Below are positions 43,678 through 50,649 of a stretch of DNA of 64,000 bases, piece by piece. Within the stretch, counting starts at the first letter, position 1. Each line of letters begins with the position of its first letter. The stretch comes from Streptomyces adelaidensis. Lineage in GTDB: Bacteria; Actinomycetota; Actinomycetes; Streptomycetales; Streptomycetaceae. The position numbers were made by a program, and so were the translations under genes. Location of the stretch: the NCBI RefSeq assembly GCF_016598475.1, contig NZ_JAEMUX010000035.1:19308-83307 (forward strand). Reading direction: 5' to 3'. The notes below the pieces were generated by a model. That model worked only from the letters and a program-made list of their open reading frames with translations. It made no database searches and was not told the origin of the DNA.

Positions 43678-44862
43678 CTAGGCGGGGATGAGGGCGAGCG
43701 GGAGGCGCTCGTAGCGGTGGATGAGGTTGTTCAGAGCCCACTCGGGCGTGCCGGTCGACTCGATCCGGTCGACGCGGGCGACCAGGGCGCGAAGCATCGC
43801 GGAGGTCTCCATGCGGGCCAGCCCTTGTCCGGCGCAGCCGTGGGTGCCCTGTCCGAAGCCGAGTTGGCGGCTGGCGTCGCGGCGGATGTCGAAGGTGTCC
43901 GGGTCGTCCCACTCCAGCGGGTCGCGGTTGGCGGAACCGTAGACGACCAGCACCCGGGAGCCCGCGGGGAGAGTGGTACCCGCGAGTTCCGTGTCGCGGG
44001 CGACGGTACGGGAGAAGGCCCGGATCGGGGACTCGTAGCGGACGACCTCGTTGACCGCGTTCGGGATCAGGCTCGGGTCCGCCTTCAGCAGGCGCCACTG
44101 TTCGGGGTGGGTGGCGAACAGGTGCAGGGCGCTGGAGATGGCGCTGATCGTGGTGTCCAGGGAGGGCGCCAGGTAGTCGATCATCAGCTTGGCGCACTCG
44201 TCGGGCATGACCCTGCCCTCGTCGGCCGCGCACTGCAGGTCGTGGCCCATGCTGCCGTCCAGTACGGACCGGTCGCGGACGACGCGGCGGGCGTAGCGCA
44301 TCATGCCGAGGGACGAGGGAAGGCTGCGCACGGCCTGGCGGTTGGCGGGGCCCAGTCCGTCGAAGGCGGCGCCGGCCCAGCGCAGCAGGTGTTCGCGACC
44401 ATCCTGGGGCCAGCCGATGAAGTCGGGGACGACGGACATGGGCAGGGCCGTGGCGAGTTCCACTCCGTCGACGTTCCGGCCGGCGACAGCGGCCTCGACG
44501 ACCTCGGCGGCCTGCTCCTCCACGGCGGCCGCCATCGCGCGCAGGGCCTTGGGAGTGAGCCGGTGGGCCACCTGGCGGCGGCGTCGGGCGTGGTCCTCGC
44601 CGTCGCTGAAGAGGGTGGTGCCCCGTCCCACGCGGTTGGCGAGGGGGTTGAGGGCGACGCCCCCGCCGGAGATGAACGTCTCGTCGTCGAGGAGCACGGC
44701 CTTGCACTCGGCGTAGCGCGGCAGGGCGTGGACCTTCTGCTTGCTCAGCCACACCACAGGGCCGAGGGCGCGGAGCGCGGCGTAGTGGGGGTGGGTGTCG
44801 CGGATGGCCGCGGCTGAGTAGATGTCGGCGCGGTAGAGGGGGGCGTCAGTGCGGGCAGTCAT
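43678..44862 (-). CDS. Cytochrome P450, 394 aa
   Basis: Soluble bacterial P450. The heme-binding loop is LGFGQGTHGCAGQGLA with Cys near residue 345. The ExxR motif is in NEVVRYESP and the I-helix reads YLAPSLDTTISAI, so the usual Ala-Gly before the acid/Thr pair is Pro-Ser. This APxLDTT form, together with the tail LNNLIHRYERLPL, recalls P450s of the CYP199 type that demethylate methoxybenzoates. A role in O-demethylating a methoxy-aromatic for the neighbouring ring-cleavage genes is a tentative inference. The operon provides its own ferredoxin and reductase. Confidence 0.92.
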   Translation of the reverse strand: MTARTDAPLYRADIYSAAAIRDTHPHYAALRALGPVVWLSKQKVHALPRYAECKAVLLDDETFISGGGVALNPLANRVGRGTTLFSDGEDHARRRRQVAHRLTPKALRAMAAAVEEQAAEVVEAAVAGRNVDGVELATALPMSVVPDFIGWPQDGREHLLRWAGAAFDGLGPANRQAVRSLPSSLGMMRYARRVVRDRSVLDGSMGHDLQCAADEGRVMPDECAKLMIDYLAPSLDTTISAISSALHLFATHPEQWRLLKADPSLIPNAVNEVVRYESPIRAFSRTVARDTELAGTTLPAGSRVLVVYGSANRDPLEWDDPDTFDIRRDASRQLGFGQGTHGCAGQGLARMETSAMLRALVARVDRIESTGTPEWALNNLIHRYERLPLALIPA

Positions 44863-44884
44863 CAGCGATCCGTTCCTGGGCGGG

Positions 44885-45232
44885 TCACGTGGCGATCAGG
44901 GTGGCGAGGTAGCAGGCGACGAGCGCGGCGCTTGCGAGGGCGGGCGTCATGCCGCGGAGTCCGTCGCCCTTGCGCCCGTGCGTGATCACGGCTCCGGCCA
45001 TCAGGAGCAACAACCCCGTACCCGCCAGGGCGCCGAGCAGGGGCACGGCCAGGCCCAGCAGGACGCCGGCGGCACCTGCCAGCTCCAGCACGCCGATGAC
45101 GCGGTAGGCCCCGACGGAGAAGCCCGCCTCCGCGGCCAGCACCCGCATCGGTGCCAGCGCGAGGATCTTGGTCACTCCGACGGCCGTGAAGCCCAATGCC
45201 ACGAGGCAGGTGAGAACAAGGGAAAGGATCAC
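44885..45232 (-). CDS. DoxX-like membrane protein, 115 aa
   Basis: A small protein with four hydrophobic helices (ILSLVLTCLVALGF, GVLELAGAAGVLLGLAVPLL, GLLLLMAGAVITHG, ASAALVACYLATL) and the conserved GVTKI segment after the first. DoxX-family proteins are poorly understood; some accompany quinone or oxidase functions. The GTG start follows AAGGAACAACTC. It is the first gene of the DoxX-P450-ferredoxin-reductase operon, 22 bp before the P450 gene. Confidence 0.85.
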   Translation of the reverse strand: MILSLVLTCLVALGFTAVGVTKILALAPMRVLAAEAGFSVGAYRVIGVLELAGAAGVLLGLAVPLLGALAGTGLLLLMAGAVITHGRKGDGLRGMTPALASAALVACYLATLIAT

Positions 45233-45362
45233 GAGTTGTTCCTTGGGTGTGCGGATGGCGACGGCGACCGGTGAAGCCGGTCGCTGAGGAGTTCCTTGGC
45301 CGCCCGGTATCGGCCGACTTCGGGCCAGCCGTACCGTCAAACGGTCATGTGCGGCTCGGTCC

Positions 45363-45506
45363 CTACTGCGCGTGGCTGACCGGGGTGCGCTGCCCGCCGA
45401 GATCGATCCGCCCGTCGGGGGTGGTGACGACCGCTTTGGGCGGGGCCTTGAGGGCTGTACCGCCGGGCGTGCCGGTCAGGAGCAGGTCGGCGCGTGTTCC
45501 CGGCAT
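45363..45506 (-). pseudogene. FAH-family C-terminal remnant
   Basis: A 47-codon frame reads RADLLLTGTPGGTALKAPPK near its start, the conserved C-terminal loop of FAH enzymes. The rest of the domain is missing on both sides. It lies upstream of the DoxX operon on the same strand. Short match, but the segment is characteristic. Confidence 0.5.
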
Positions 45507-45538
45507 GGCGTCCTCTCGAGCGACACTCCTTAATGATG

Positions 45539-45569
45539 GAATCGTCAACTCTGCTTGGAGAATCGTCAA
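45539..45569. promoter_or_regulatory. Direct repeats GAATCGTCAA upstream of a TetR gene
   Basis: Two identical 10-mers, GAATCGTCAA, at 45539-45548 and 45560-45569, 21 bases apart (two helix turns). Read on the minus strand each contains TTGACGATT, a possible -35 box. The TetR gene begins about 75 bases to the right. Candidate regulator site for the TetR gene or the DoxX operon. Confidence 0.45.
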
Positions 45570-45642
45570 TAGTTACACCAAAGAAAACTGATAGCTCCAT
45601 CAGATGTGCGGGTATGATCGGACCGTTGCTACGATCGGCCGC

Positions 45643-46287
45643 ATGCCGACACTCGAGCCGCCCGTCAACCGCTTCGAACGACGCCGGGCCGGGACGCGTA
45701 AAGCTCTGATACGCGCAGCTCGAGAGTTCCTTGCCGCGAGTGGGGACACCAGCGCGAGCATCCAGGCCATCACCGAGCGCGCCGATGTCGGCTTCGGGTC
45801 CCTCTACAACCACTTCGAGTCCAAGACGGAGCTGTTCGACGCGGCGGCGGCGGATGCCCTGGACGAGTTCGGCCAAGCCATCGACGAACGCCTGCAGGGG
45901 ACTGTCGACGACCCGGCGGAACTCGTCGCGGCGGGCTTCCGCCTCACGGCCCGCATGGCCGACTCACACCCGGAGCTGATGCAGATCCTCCGCCACCGCG
46001 GCCTGCGGCACGTTCACTCCGAGCGCGGCATCGCTCCGCGCGCCCTGCGCGATCTGGAACGCGGCGTCGCCGCCGGCCGCTTCGCCGACGTCGATCCCCT
46101 CAGCGCGCTGTCCGCCATGGGAGGAGTGCTGATGTCCCTGGTGGAGTTGCGGTTCGCCCGGCCCGACCTCGACGGCGAGCAGGCCGCCGCGAACATGGCC
46201 GAGATGACCCTGCGCATGCTGGGCGTCCCGTCGGACGAGGCTCGGGAGGTGGCCCGGCGTCCGCTGCCGACGACCAGGGACGCGTGA
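45643..46287 (+). CDS. TetR-family regulator, 214 aa
   Basis: DNA-binding domain with RKALIRAAREFLAASGDTSA and ITERADVGFGSLYNHFESKT, then a helical ligand domain with a DPLSALSAMGGVLMSLVELR segment. The ATG at 45643 gives the usual N-terminal length. It is divergent from the DoxX-P450 operon, with an FAH remnant between, and may repress that operon. Its recognition helix (GFGSLYNHF) differs from those of the TetR proteins at 48023 and 57299, so it should read another site. Confidence 0.9.
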   Translation: MPTLEPPVNRFERRRAGTRKALIRAAREFLAASGDTSASIQAITERADVGFGSLYNHFESKTELFDAAAADALDEFGQAIDERLQGTVDDPAELVAAGFRLTARMADSHPELMQILRHRGLRHVHSERGIAPRALRDLERGVAAGRFADVDPLSALSAMGGVLMSLVELRFARPDLDGEQAAANMAEMTLRMLGVPSDEAREVARRPLPTTRDA

Positions 46288-46441
46288 CAGACAGCGCTTC
46301 CGCGCTTTCGCTTCCCGTGGTCGAACGCACGAAGCCGCGCTGCGCCATGGGGCCGCGGGAAGGACGGCTCCGCACGTCCCGGCCGTCACCAGCGGCCGCC
46401 CGGGCTCGAACCGGCCCCGGCTCGGGCAGGGAACAGCTCGC

Positions 46442-46596
46442 TCACGCTGCCGGTGCGCTGATCTCCCGCTAGAGGATCTTGCCACTCGGTCCCCCGGCAG
46501 CCTGTCCATGAGCCACACGGCCTGGGGGTACTTGTACGCCGCGACCCGGCGCTTGACGTATTGCCGCAGCTCCTCCGGCATGGCCTCGGCGCCGCG
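46442..46596 (-). pseudogene. Acyl-CoA ligase C-terminal remnant
   Basis: About 50 codons match the end of an AMP-forming ligase: MPEELRQYVKRRVAAYKYPQ, then AVWLMDRLP, then, after loss of one G from a G-run, GPSGKIL, a TAG stop where relatives have Lys, and REI. A frameshift, a nonsense codon and the missing first 450 residues make it a clear relic. It lies near the intact ligase at 48825. Confidence 0.75.
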
Positions 46597-46826
46597 GCGC
46601 CGGCGACTCGAAGCCCTGCGTCGGGACGGGGCGAGGGCGCTGACCGTACGACTTCGACGGCCTGACCTCCGGTGTGCCCCCAGCGCGCCGCCGGCGGGAA
46701 CGTCGTTCGAGCGCGCAGAGATCTGCGCATACCCGCATATACCCACACATTCCTAGGCGGACGGGTTCAGTGACTGTCCCGGCTGGTCCCGCACCGATGA
46801 TCAGGACATCTGGCCGGGTGGTCCCG
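46597..46826. other. Non-coding stretch before the hydrolase gene end
   Basis: About 230 bases without a recognisable gene; the only frames are extensions of the ligase relic and of its shadows. The whole gap between the TetR stop (46287) and the hydrolase stop (46827) holds only that relic. Confidence 0.5.
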
Positions 46827-47726
46827 TCATGAGTCGATGCGATCGTGCCGGGCGGTGATGAAGGAGGACATCAGGTCCGCGGTGTCCGCGGGACGCTCGT
46901 ACGGAGCCATGTGCCCGCAGTCCTCGATGATTTCGGTGCGCGTCGGCCGGACCAGGTCGCGCGCTCGGCCGAACCCGCTGATGGGGGTGACCTGGTCGTC
47001 GGTTCCCCACGCCAGCAGGGTCGGAATGCCGAGGCTGCCGGTCCGCCGGTAGAGGTCCTCGCGGCCGGAGATCGGGTAGTTCTGCAACGTGGAGAAGAAG
47101 CAGTACATCGATCCCTCGAACCGGTAGCAGTCCGAGATCATGGTGGTCAGGGGCTCGACGAGGGCGGGATCGGAGACATTGCGCCCGAGATGGCCGAGCA
47201 GGATCTTGCGGCCGAAGCGCCGTGCGGCGAACGAGGCGATCGGGTCGGCCTTCAGCGCACGCTGCTGCAGCGCGGTGTCGTTGGACAGGCCCGCGGGCCC
47301 GATGAGCGTGAGGGTCCGGACCGTCTCGGGACGGTCCAGGAGGTAGGCCATCGCGCCCAGCGCCCCCATCGAGGTCGCGACCAGGTTCACCGGCGTGTCG
47401 ATGCCGAGGTACGAGAGCAGTTCACGGAGTTGGCGCACGTACATCGCCTCGTCGTACCGGCCCTGCGCGCGGTCGGAGTAGCCGCGCCCGTATGCGCTGA
47501 AGGCCAGCGTCCGAATGCCCCGCGCATGCAGCTTCGGCACCACACCGTCCCAGTAGAACAGCGGAATGGTCAGTCCCGGCACCAGGACGGCGAGTTCGCC
47601 GGTCTCGGGACCGCGCAGCTCGTAGTGCGTGTACCCGTCGGACAACTGGGCGAAGTCGCCGCGCAGCGACTTCCGGGCGTTCGCGTCGAGCTTGAGGGTC
47701 TCGTCCGGCATCACGAAGTACTTCAT
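46827..47726 (-). CDS. Alpha/beta hydrolase, 299 aa
   Basis: Complete hydrolase with nucleophile segment VATSMGALGAMAY, acid segment LLAWGTDDQVTP and His segment CGHMAPYERP. It begins MKYFVMPDETLKLDANARKS and aligns end to end with the hydrolase at 8877-9773, sharing LSDGYTHYEL, PLFYWDG, AYGRGYSDR and the CGHMAPYERP box. The ATG overlaps the stop of a 50-codon frame upstream in ATGA, and that frame begins just after operator site 2. Likely role: hydrolysis of a ring-cleavage product or an ester. Divergent from the TetR gene at 48023. Confidence 0.92.
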   Translation of the reverse strand: MKYFVMPDETLKLDANARKSLRGDFAQLSDGYTHYELRGPETGELAVLVPGLTIPLFYWDGVVPKLHARGIRTLAFSAYGRGYSDRAQGRYDEAMYVRQLRELLSYLGIDTPVNLVATSMGALGAMAYLLDRPETVRTLTLIGPAGLSNDTALQQRALKADPIASFAARRFGRKILLGHLGRNVSDPALVEPLTTMISDCYRFEGSMYCFFSTLQNYPISGREDLYRRTGSLGIPTLLAWGTDDQVTPISGFGRARDLVRPTRTEIIEDCGHMAPYERPADTADLMSSFITARHDRIDS

Positions 47727-47875
47727 CGGGGTGTCTTTCCTTCGAATGTCTCGAGTGTCTGGAGGAACTCGGCGGCTTTCACCGGGATCAGCGCGTCGAG
47801 GCGCTCGGGAAGATCGAGAGATGTTCCCGCCGAGCTGGTTGCCGAGAAGTCCATGTCAGCGCGGGCGCCATCCAT
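47723..47875 (-). CDS. Small protein upstream of and coupled to the hydrolase, 50 aa
   Basis: An ATG-started frame encoding MDGARADMDFSATSSAGTSL and continuing with an amphipathic C-terminal part (LDALIPVKAAEFLQTLETFEG). I recognise no family. It is supported by position: its ATG lies 3 bases after the operator, exactly as in the 8029 gene, so it would be translated from a leaderless message, and its stop overlaps the hydrolase start. It could be a real small protein or a leader whose translation delivers ribosomes to the hydrolase gene. Confidence 0.6.
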   Translation of the reverse strand: MDGARADMDFSATSSAGTSLDLPERLDALIPVKAAEFLQTLETFEGKTPR

Positions 47876-47878
47876 AAC

Positions 47879-47913
47879 GGTTACATCGTTGCCAGAATAA
47901 ACCGAGGCGTCAA
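47879..47913 (-). promoter_or_regulatory. Promoter with palindromic operator (site 2)
   Basis: On the minus strand TTGACG (47913-47908) precedes the palindrome GGCAACGATGTAACC (47893-47879), with the same order and nearly the same spacing as at 7992. The ATG at 47875 follows 3 bases later. The palindrome also lies about 130 bp upstream of the divergent TetR gene, so one site could control both directions. Confidence 0.7.
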
Positions 47914-48022
47914 GCGGCGCCCGGCAAAAGGTCACAGCGTTGCCGATTTTCAGCCCGTGTCAAGCGGGCATACTTTTCAGGTGCCAACATCACGAGATCA
48001 GATGCGAGGAGGTGGGTCGCCG

Positions 48023-48679
48023 GTGCGGCGCTCCCCCGGCCGTCCGCCCATTCCGCTCGAGCGGATCGTCGCCGCGGCGGTGCAGATCGTCGACGAGGAG
48101 GGTGCCGATGCCCTGTCGATGCGGACGCTCGCCCAGCGCCTGGGCTCCGGCACGGCCACGCTCTACCGGCACTTCGACAGCCGGGCGGCTCTGGTGGCCC
48201 ACGTCGTGGACCGCATGTTCGGTGGGGTCGAGATCATGGGCGATGAGCTCGCCGCCATGGGCTGGCGGGACGCCTGCCGCACAATGGTGCAGGCCATGTT
48301 CGACGTCGTGAGCCGGCACGAGAACGTGGCGCCCCTGCTCGCCGAGGGGATCCCCGTCGGCCCGAACGCGATGGCCGTGCGGGAGCGTTGCCTCACCATC
48401 CTCCTCGCCAACGGATTCCCGCCACAGGTGGCGGCGCAGGCCTACGCCACTCTGTCCCGCTATGTGCTCGGCTTCGCGATACAGATCCGGGGGCATCAGG
48501 GCGCGGAGCAGCCCGGCAGCGACGCCCAGGCGTCCGCCGTCTTCCGGACCGCGGATCCAGCTCTGTATCCCGCCACCGCGGCGGTGGCCGACTGGATGCC
48601 GGTCCCGCTGGAGGACGAGTTCCGCTTCGGCCTGGAACTCGTCCTCGACGGGCTCGGTCGGCTGCGCGACAGCCTCTGA
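48023..48679 (+). CDS. TetR-family regulator, 218 aa
   Basis: Begins RRSPGRPPIPLERIVAAAVQ; the helix-turn-helix ends in LAQRLGSGTATLYRHFDSRA. A helical C-terminal domain ends with YPATAAVADWMPVPLEDEFR, then FGLELVLDGLGRL. The GTG at 48023 follows GAGGAGG; the frame extends upstream without a better start. It is a clear paralog of the TetR protein at 57299: the recognition-helix stretch SGTATLYRH is identical and the C-terminal YPAT...EEFRFGL block is shared. Operator site 2 lies in the divergent gap to the hydrolase, so it is the best candidate for the regulator that binds the shared palindrome. Confidence 0.9.
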   Translation: MRRSPGRPPIPLERIVAAAVQIVDEEGADALSMRTLAQRLGSGTATLYRHFDSRAALVAHVVDRMFGGVEIMGDELAAMGWRDACRTMVQAMFDVVSRHENVAPLLAEGIPVGPNAMAVRERCLTILLANGFPPQVAAQAYATLSRYVLGFAIQIRGHQGAEQPGSDAQASAVFRTADPALYPATAAVADWMPVPLEDEFRFGLELVLDGLGRLRDSL

Positions 48680-48782
48680 CCGTCAGCAGGACATGTCGCC
48701 GTCGAAGCCGCGGTGGCCGAGCCGGCGGCCGGGACGGCCCGGGTGAGTTCTTCGGCCACCGCCCGGCGACCGGATGCCGCCC

Positions 48783-48820
48783 GCGGTGCCCGCCCTCGCA
48801 GTCAAAGAGGCGGGCACCGC
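48783..48820. terminator. Bidirectional terminator between TetR and ligase genes
   Basis: Perfect 12-bp stem GCGGTGCCCGCC/GGCGGGCACCGC with a 14-base loop between convergent genes. A second, longer-looped hairpin (48710-48720 with 48752-48762) precedes it. Confidence 0.82.
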
Positions 48821-48824
48821 CATG

Positions 48825-50342
48825 TCATCCGAGCTCGCGCTTGAGGATCTTGCCGGTTGCCGTCAGCGGGAGCCCGTCGGCGAACTCGACGATGCGCGGG
48901 TACTTGTAGGCGGCGAGCCGTTCCTTCCCCCAGGCGATGAGTTCGCCTTCGGTGGCGGTGGCGCCGTCCTTGGGGACGATCACGGCCTTGATCTCCTCAC
49001 CGTGCGACTCGTGGGGAACTCCGATCACGGCGATCAGCGAGACGGCCGGATGCTCCATGAAGAGCTCCTCGATCTCGCGCGGGTAGACGTTGAAGCCGCC
49101 ACGGATGATCATGTCCTTGGCGCGGTCGACGATGAAGTAGAAGCCGTCGGCATCCCTCCGGGCCAGGTCGCCGGTGCGGAACCAGCCGTCGCGCAGGACT
49201 TCGGCGGTCGCCTCGGGCCGCTTGTAGTAGCCCTTCATCACGTTGTGGCCCTTGATCGCGATCTCGCCGATCGCATCCGGGTCACTCTTCACGTCGGACC
49301 AGTCGTCATTGATGAGCTTCATCTCCACACCCGGTATGGGCACCCCGATCGACCCGACGCGCGGCGCCTCGCCGAACACCGAGAACGAGGCCACCGGAGA
49401 GGTCTCCGACAGCCCGTAGCCCTCCAGGATCGTCACACCGAACCGCTCCTGGAACTCCCGGTGCACCTCGCCCGGGAGGGCGGACCCGCCGGCGACGGCG
49501 ACCCGGAGGTCGCGGGCGAGGGCGGCGACGTCGACCGACTCGTCCAGTGCGCCGAGCAGCCCCCAGTACATGGTGGGGACGCCGCCGAAGAGCGTCACCC
49601 GCTCCTCGGCCATGAGGCGTAGTGCCGCGCGGGGCTCGAACCGCGGCAGCATCACGATGGTGCCGCCGAAGGCGAGGGCGGCGTTCTGGAACACCGTCTG
49701 GCCGTAGGAGTGGAACAGCGGCAGCACGCACAGATAGGTGTCCGGACGGTCCGCCGACGTGTCGAACAGCATCTCGTCGATGAGCGCGTTGTCCCGCATG
49801 TTCCGGTGCCGCAGCTCCGCACCCTTGGGTACGCCGGTGGTGCCGGACGTGTACAGGATGACGGCCGTGTCGTCCTCGTCCGTGGGCACCGTGTCGAATG
49901 CGGGCGGCTGTTCGGCCCAGGGCAGCTCCAGTGAGGGATCGACGACGTACAGGTCGACCTCCGTCCCCTCCGTCGCGGCACGCGCGGTATCGCCGATGGG
50001 CAGCTGGGCGGTGCCCTCGAAGGCGACGTACGCCCGGGCGCCGGAATCCCGCAGGTGGTAGGCCACTTCGCGCGCCTTCAGCAGCACGTTCAGCGGCACG
50101 ACCGTCGCGCCCGCCTTGAGGATGCCGTAGTAGGCCATCGTGAAGTACGGCAGGTTCGGCATGGACAGCGCGACCTTGTCGCCCGGGCGGATGCCCCGTG
50201 CCACCAGCAGGTTCGCCACCTGGCAGGCCGCCGCGTCCACCTGCGCGTAGGACAGCCGACTGTCGCCGAAAACGATCGCGGTGCGGTCCGCGTACCGTGC
50301 GGCCGAGCCCTCCAGGAGCTCGGCGAGGTTGTATTCGGTCAC
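48825..50342 (-). CDS. Acyl-CoA ligase (AMP-forming), 505 aa
   Basis: ANL-superfamily ligase that activates a carboxylic acid to its CoA thioester via the adenylate. Core motifs are VILYTSGTTGVPKGAELRHR, GYGLSETSPVASF, the hinge YFIVDRAKDMIIRGGFNVYP and the terminal PLTATGKILKREL with the catalytic Lys. The GTG at 50342 is chosen because it overlaps (GTGA) the stop of a 10-codon leader frame that has a good ribosome binding site; no box precedes the GTG itself at normal spacing. Substrate could be a fatty or an aromatic acid. It is divergent from the metallophosphoesterase gene. Confidence 0.9.
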   Translation of the reverse strand: MTEYNLAELLEGSAARYADRTAIVFGDSRLSYAQVDAAACQVANLLVARGIRPGDKVALSMPNLPYFTMAYYGILKAGATVVPLNVLLKAREVAYHLRDSGARAYVAFEGTAQLPIGDTARAATEGTEVDLYVVDPSLELPWAEQPPAFDTVPTDEDDTAVILYTSGTTGVPKGAELRHRNMRDNALIDEMLFDTSADRPDTYLCVLPLFHSYGQTVFQNAALAFGGTIVMLPRFEPRAALRLMAEERVTLFGGVPTMYWGLLGALDESVDVAALARDLRVAVAGGSALPGEVHREFQERFGVTILEGYGLSETSPVASFSVFGEAPRVGSIGVPIPGVEMKLINDDWSDVKSDPDAIGEIAIKGHNVMKGYYKRPEATAEVLRDGWFRTGDLARRDADGFYFIVDRAKDMIIRGGFNVYPREIEELFMEHPAVSLIAVIGVPHESHGEEIKAVIVPKDGATATEGELIAWGKERLAAYKYPRIVEFADGLPLTATGKILKRELG

Positions 50343-50371
50343 CACGCGCCCACGTTCCACTCGTACGACAT
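50339..50371 (-). CDS. Ten-residue leader peptide coupled to the ligase
   Basis: AAAGGAG, 5 bases, then an ATG starting MSYEWNVGAW and a TGA whose first base is the third of the ligase GTG start (GTGA). The ribosome binding site thus serves the leader, and the ligase would be translated by re-initiation. An alternative is that the ligase uses a further-upstream start in its own frame, but those have poor spacing. Confidence 0.45.
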   Translation of the reverse strand: MSYEWNVGAW

Positions 50372-50571
50372 ACACACTCCTTTGTCGCGGGTCGCCCTCG
50401 CGTCCGTGGACGCCGGGCGGGTGCGTCAGGGGGCGGTCGGACGGCAACGCGACGACCGACTTCCGGCTTCCGGCTTCTCAGATCCCTCCCAGGCCCACGT
50501 ACGCCGGGTCGGGGTTCCTCCATGCCTTGCGCCTGCGTGCGTCACGTCGGCACCCGGAAACCAAGAGCCCC

Positions 50572-50605
50572 TTGACATGAGAGTATTAACGGCAACACTG
50601 TATCC
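50572..50605 (+). promoter_or_regulatory. Promoter with palindromic operator (site 3)
   Basis: TTGACA at 50572-50577 and the palindrome GGCAACACTGTATCC at 50591-50605, with exactly the same 19-base offset as at 7992/8011 and one base different in the palindrome. Here the bases after the palindrome read ATTACC instead of ATTATG, so the start codon position is lost and the next gene begins 45 bases downstream with its own ribosome binding site. Confidence 0.7.
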
Positions 50606-50649
50606 ATTACCTGGGTCCAAGACAAGCGAAGACCAGAGAGAGGCCCTTG

